6,900 bases of DNA from Nitrospinota bacterium (GTDB lineage: Bacteria > Nitrospinota_A > UBA7883 > JACRLM01), in assembly GCA_015231995.1 (NCBI GenBank), contig JADGAO010000178.1, positions 1 through 6,900 of the forward strand, in the 5' to 3' direction. A program made the position numbers and the translations under genes. Below, piece after piece: positions 4,755 to 6,900 of this stretch. Numbering within the stretch: the first letter of the stretch is position 1; the number at the start of each line of letters is the position of its first letter. The notes beneath the pieces were generated by a model. The model saw only the letters and a list, made by a program, of their open reading frames with translations, ran no database searches and was not told the DNA's origin.

Positions 4755-5876
4755 TTACGACCCTTTGATGAACCGCAGGCTCCGGCGGGCGGTGTCCAAC
4801 TCCCGCCTCCAGAACTCCAGAAGGTTTTTTTCGTCCTGATACTCGAGCGTTATTTTCGGGTCGTTGTTGAGCCACTCGTCAATCTTATGCACCTGCCTGC
4901 CCGCCTCATCCCATTCCTTGTGATCGAGGTTTTCGCATAGAGAGGCGAATGCGCGGGCAATCTCCACATCCTGATACCGCGAGGGGGTAAGGCCCCTTTT
5001 TTTGAGTATCTCCACCGACTCGCCGAACCGGGTCTGCGCCTCGGCGCATTGTTTGTTAACCAGCGCAACCCTTCCCAACACCCACCGGGACCCGGCGTCT
5101 TTCGGGTAGCGTTTGGCGATATCCACGGCCAGTTCGCGCGCTTTCGAATAATTCCTGTCGTACAGCCGTATCCACATGATGGACGCGCGGGCGTAATCCC
5201 TGGAGATGGCGTTGGCTTCGATGGACTGGTTGACCATCTCGACTCCCTCCTTGCGCATATCCCGCCCGTTGGTGATGAACTTGTTGATGACCCATTCGGT
5301 CATCCCCCCCACTTCGGAGCTTTTGCGGCTTGCGAAGTAATAAATCATCCCCAGGCCGAAAGATGTGTCTGCGATGTCGGGCCGTTCTTTGAGCGAACGC
5401 TCCAGAAGGGACTTGGCGTCCACCAGGCTCAGGAAAGCTTTGAGCATGTTCCTTTGCCGTCCCTCGATTAGCCCTATGTAGCCGTTCATGGCTCCCAGAT
5501 ACATGCGGGCGATCGTGTCGCCGGGATTCTTGTCAATCTTGGCTTCCAGGATGCGTTTGCATGTGGAGGCGTATTTGTTGAAACGCTCCAGCTCCCCGAA
5601 ATCGTTGAGCTTTTGTATTTTCTCCTGCAAAGCGACGGCGTAATAGAAATAACCCTCCCCGTTTTGCGGGAACGCCTTGATGTAATCGTCGAAAAGCTTA
5701 AGCCCCTCTTCATAATCGGTGTTGGAGACTTTCGCCATGCCCGCAATGATCGTCTCTTCCCAGCCGTTCTCCACCATGCCCGGCGGAATGGCCCAGCAGA
5801 TGGGAGCGGACGTCGCCAATGCCAGCAACGCGGCGAAAAAGGGCGCAACAGTGGCGCGGAACAGCTTGAAAACCAC
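4755..5876 (-). CDS. Exported TPR-like helical repeat protein of unknown function
   Basis: The 373-residue product has a Sec signal peptide (about 1-29: basic FKLFR, a hydrophobic core, then ICWA before IPPG) with no lipobox, so it should be soluble in the periplasm or loosely bound to the outer membrane. The rest is alpha-helical and reads as degenerate tetratricopeptide units: examples are YEEGLKLFDDYIKAFPQNGEGYFYYAVAL near residues 55-82, a second unit around AKSLLERSLKERPDIADTSFGLGMIYY, and YSKARELAVDIAKRYPKDAGSRWVLGRVAL in the C-terminal half. Such proteins usually scaffold protein complexes. I cannot name the subfamily. The longest frame begins at TTG 5882, but AGGAG at 5883-5887 touches that codon, while GTG 5876 lies at the ideal six-base spacing, so GTG is chosen. 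It is transcribed alone, divergent from the DedA gene, with a possible promoter at 5928-5956. Confidence 0.82.
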   Translation of the reverse strand: MVFKLFRATVAPFFAALLALATSAPICWAIPPGMVENGWEETIIAGMAKVSNTDYEEGLKLFDDYIKAFPQNGEGYFYYAVALQEKIQKLNDFGELERFNKYASTCKRILEAKIDKNPGDTIARMYLGAMNGYIGLIEGRQRNMLKAFLSLVDAKSLLERSLKERPDIADTSFGLGMIYYFASRKSSEVGGMTEWVINKFITNGRDMRKEGVEMVNQSIEANAISRDYARASIMWIRLYDRNYSKARELAVDIAKRYPKDAGSRWVLGRVALVNKQCAEAQTRFGESVEILKKRGLTPSRYQDVEIARAFASLCENLDHKEWDEAGRQVHKIDEWLNNDPKITLEYQDEKNLLEFWRRELDTARRSLRFIKGS

Positions 5877-5882
5877 CCCCAA

Positions 5883-5887
5883 CTCCT
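5883..5887 (-). promoter_or_regulatory. Ribosome binding site that decides the GTG start of the TPR-like gene
   Basis: AGGAG on the minus strand is zero bases from TTG 5882 but six bases from the in-frame GTG 5876, so GTG is the likelier initiator. The two choices differ by two residues. Confidence 0.75.
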
Positions 5888-5927
5888 ATTCAGGAAATTT
5901 CCCAACTTTAGCGGAAAAACAGGGTAG

Positions 5928-5956
5928 AGTCTAACAACGCGGGCGTGGGTTTGCAA
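5928..5956 (-). promoter_or_regulatory. Candidate promoter for the TPR-like gene
   Basis: On the minus strand TTGCAA (5951-5956) is followed after 17 bases by TAGACT (5928-5933). Each hexamer matches four of six consensus bases, and the pair lies about 50 bases upstream of the GTG start. Found by eye only. Confidence 0.35.
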
Positions 5957-6196
5957 TCGGGGAAGCCAGCCGGTTGTGGAAAACAACTAATTATGACAAA
6001 ACGCCTTTTCACAGCGAGGCCCTTTGCTGGTAACATTGATAATTCGGCGATGGGATGGGGAAACATAAAATTTGGCAATGACGGGGTTTGGCGGCGGCTT
6101 GGGAATTGCGCGCATGACAGCCTCAATTCCTTGGCGCGCGCAGGAAACCGGAATTTGTTTTTAAACATACTTTAAGAAATACCCGTAAAAAGACGT
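5957..6196. other. Divergent intergenic region between the TPR-like and DedA genes
   Basis: No gene is apparent. The only structure seen is an inverted pair GGAATTG (6102-6108) and CAATTCC (6124-6130) around a 15-base loop, next to two GCGCGC-rich tracts, followed by an AT-rich stretch (about 6150-6195) before the dedA start. I see no convincing sigma-70 promoter for the DedA gene here. Confidence 0.5.
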
Positions 6197-6775
6197 ATGG
6201 AAAATCTGCGGTATCTGGTCGAGAACTACGGCTATCTAGCCATTTTCATCGGGACGTTCCTCGAAGGCGAATCTATTCTCGTCCTCGGCGGGATAGCCGC
6301 GCATATGGGGTTTCTGGAGGTGCAGTGGGTTATTCTTTCCGCATTCTGCGGATCCACCTTCGGCGACCAGCTCTATTTTTTCATAGGCAGAAGATGGGGC
6401 AACTCGATAATCGCCCGCTGGCCAACGTGGAGGGCGCGCATGGACAGGGTGCACAAGATCATGGAGAAGTGGCACTCCTGGATAATCCTGCTTTTCCGGT
6501 TCTGGTACGGCCTGCGCAACGTCACTCCGTTCGCCCTTGGCATGAGCGAGGTCAAGACGTCGCTCTTCGTAACCCTGAACATAATCGGGGCGGTTATATG
6601 GGCGGTGTCCGTGGGAATGGCTGGCTACCTGTTCGGAGCCGTTGTGGAAACGGCGATAGGGGACATAAAAAAATACCAGATGTACCTGCTCGTAGGCGTG
6701 GCGTTGGCGGGGCTGACCTTCTGGATAGTCTCGTTGATTCTCCGAAAGAAAAAATACAGCGGAGGGGCTTCGTAG
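6197..6775 (+). CDS. DedA-family (VTT domain) integral membrane protein
   Basis: DedA proteins are inner-membrane proteins linked to undecaprenyl phosphate or phospholipid translocation, membrane potential and envelope integrity. The 192-residue product has the expected order: an N-terminal re-entrant or transmembrane region YGYLAIFIGTFLEGESILVLGG (11-32) with the acidic pair Glu23/Glu25, then GSTFGDQLYFFIGRRWG (52-68), a basic amphipathic loop (74-93), LLFRFWYGLRNVTPFALGMS (98-117) with Arg101 and Arg107 six apart like the functionally important arginine pair of Escherichia coli YqjA, and two C-terminal membrane spans (about 124-148 and 161-182) ending in RKKKY. Length is typical. The ATG at 6197 has little Shine-Dalgarno (AAAAAGACGT precedes it), yet the MENLRYLVENYGYLAIF start fits the family. 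It stands alone on the plus strand, followed by repeats. Substrate and subfamily cannot be fixed from sequence by eye. Confidence 0.93.
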   Translation: MENLRYLVENYGYLAIFIGTFLEGESILVLGGIAAHMGFLEVQWVILSAFCGSTFGDQLYFFIGRRWGNSIIARWPTWRARMDRVHKIMEKWHSWIILLFRFWYGLRNVTPFALGMSEVKTSLFVTLNIIGAVIWAVSVGMAGYLFGAVVETAIGDIKKYQMYLLVGVALAGLTFWIVSLILRKKKYSGGAS

Positions 6776-6802
6776 CCCGCATTGCGCGACACTCGCAAGC
6801 TT

Positions 6803-6900
6803 ATTGTCATTCTGAACGTAATGTCATTCTGAGTTCTTCGAAGCACTCAGGGTAAACTCCGCGAAGAATCCATCAGAGATTGTCATTCTGAGCAACGCGA
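6803..6900. repeat. Third cluster of TTGTCATTCTGA-family repeat units, continuing past the window
   Basis: Three plus-oriented starts follow the DedA gene: a truncated unit ATTGTCATTCTGAACG at 6803, a longer unit at 6821-6875 (ATGTCATTCTGAG to GAAGAATCCATCA), and a unit from 6879 cut by the window edge. The middle unit is about 15 bases longer than those elsewhere because its variable centre contains the extra segment CTTCGAAGCACTCAGGG. All three point the same way, unlike the inverted pairs of the other clusters. Confidence 0.82.

Overview
This 6.9 kb stretch looks like chromosomal DNA of a Gram-negative-type bacterium with moderate to high GC genes and AT-richer intergenic repeats. The evidence is two Sec-exported proteins, one of them a periplasmic tetraheme cytochrome c, a class I (no DNA-binding domain) biotin ligase next to a type III pantothenate kinase, and dispersed repeats of the TTGTCATTCTGA...GAAGAATC type. 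A Desulfobacterota-, Nitrospinota- or Nitrospirota-like lineage would fit, but no ribosomal RNA or other phylogenetic marker is present, so this is inference only.

Layout: (1) 1-904, minus strand, the N-terminal two thirds of the replicative helicase DnaB, cut by the window edge, with a good candidate promoter at 938-966. (2) 1004-1257, an array of alternating inverted repeat units. (3) 1365-3609, plus strand: a secreted tetraheme cytochrome c, then birA, then coaX, the last two joined by a TAATG stop-start overlap. (4) 3674-3748, two more repeat units between the converging coaX and hicA genes. (5) 3771-4179, minus strand, a small HicB-HicA toxin-antitoxin pair with the antitoxin first and a 20-bp palindrome upstream. 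(6) 4200-4754, about 550 bp with no convincing gene but with tandem 14-mers and several strong hairpins. (7) 4755-5876, minus strand, an exported helical-repeat (TPR-like) protein starting at GTG. (8) 6197-6775, plus strand, a DedA-family membrane protein, followed by a third repeat cluster running off the window end.

The genes are mostly housekeeping: DNA replication, cofactor handling (biotin attachment and the first step of CoA synthesis), electron transfer and envelope homeostasis. The accessory component is the HicBA module and the repeat or hairpin rich intergenic DNA around it. I did not find a convincing new multigene system. The points most worth a second look are the inverted-pair repeat family, the short HicB with its palindrome, and the gene-free hairpin mosaic at 4200-4754.
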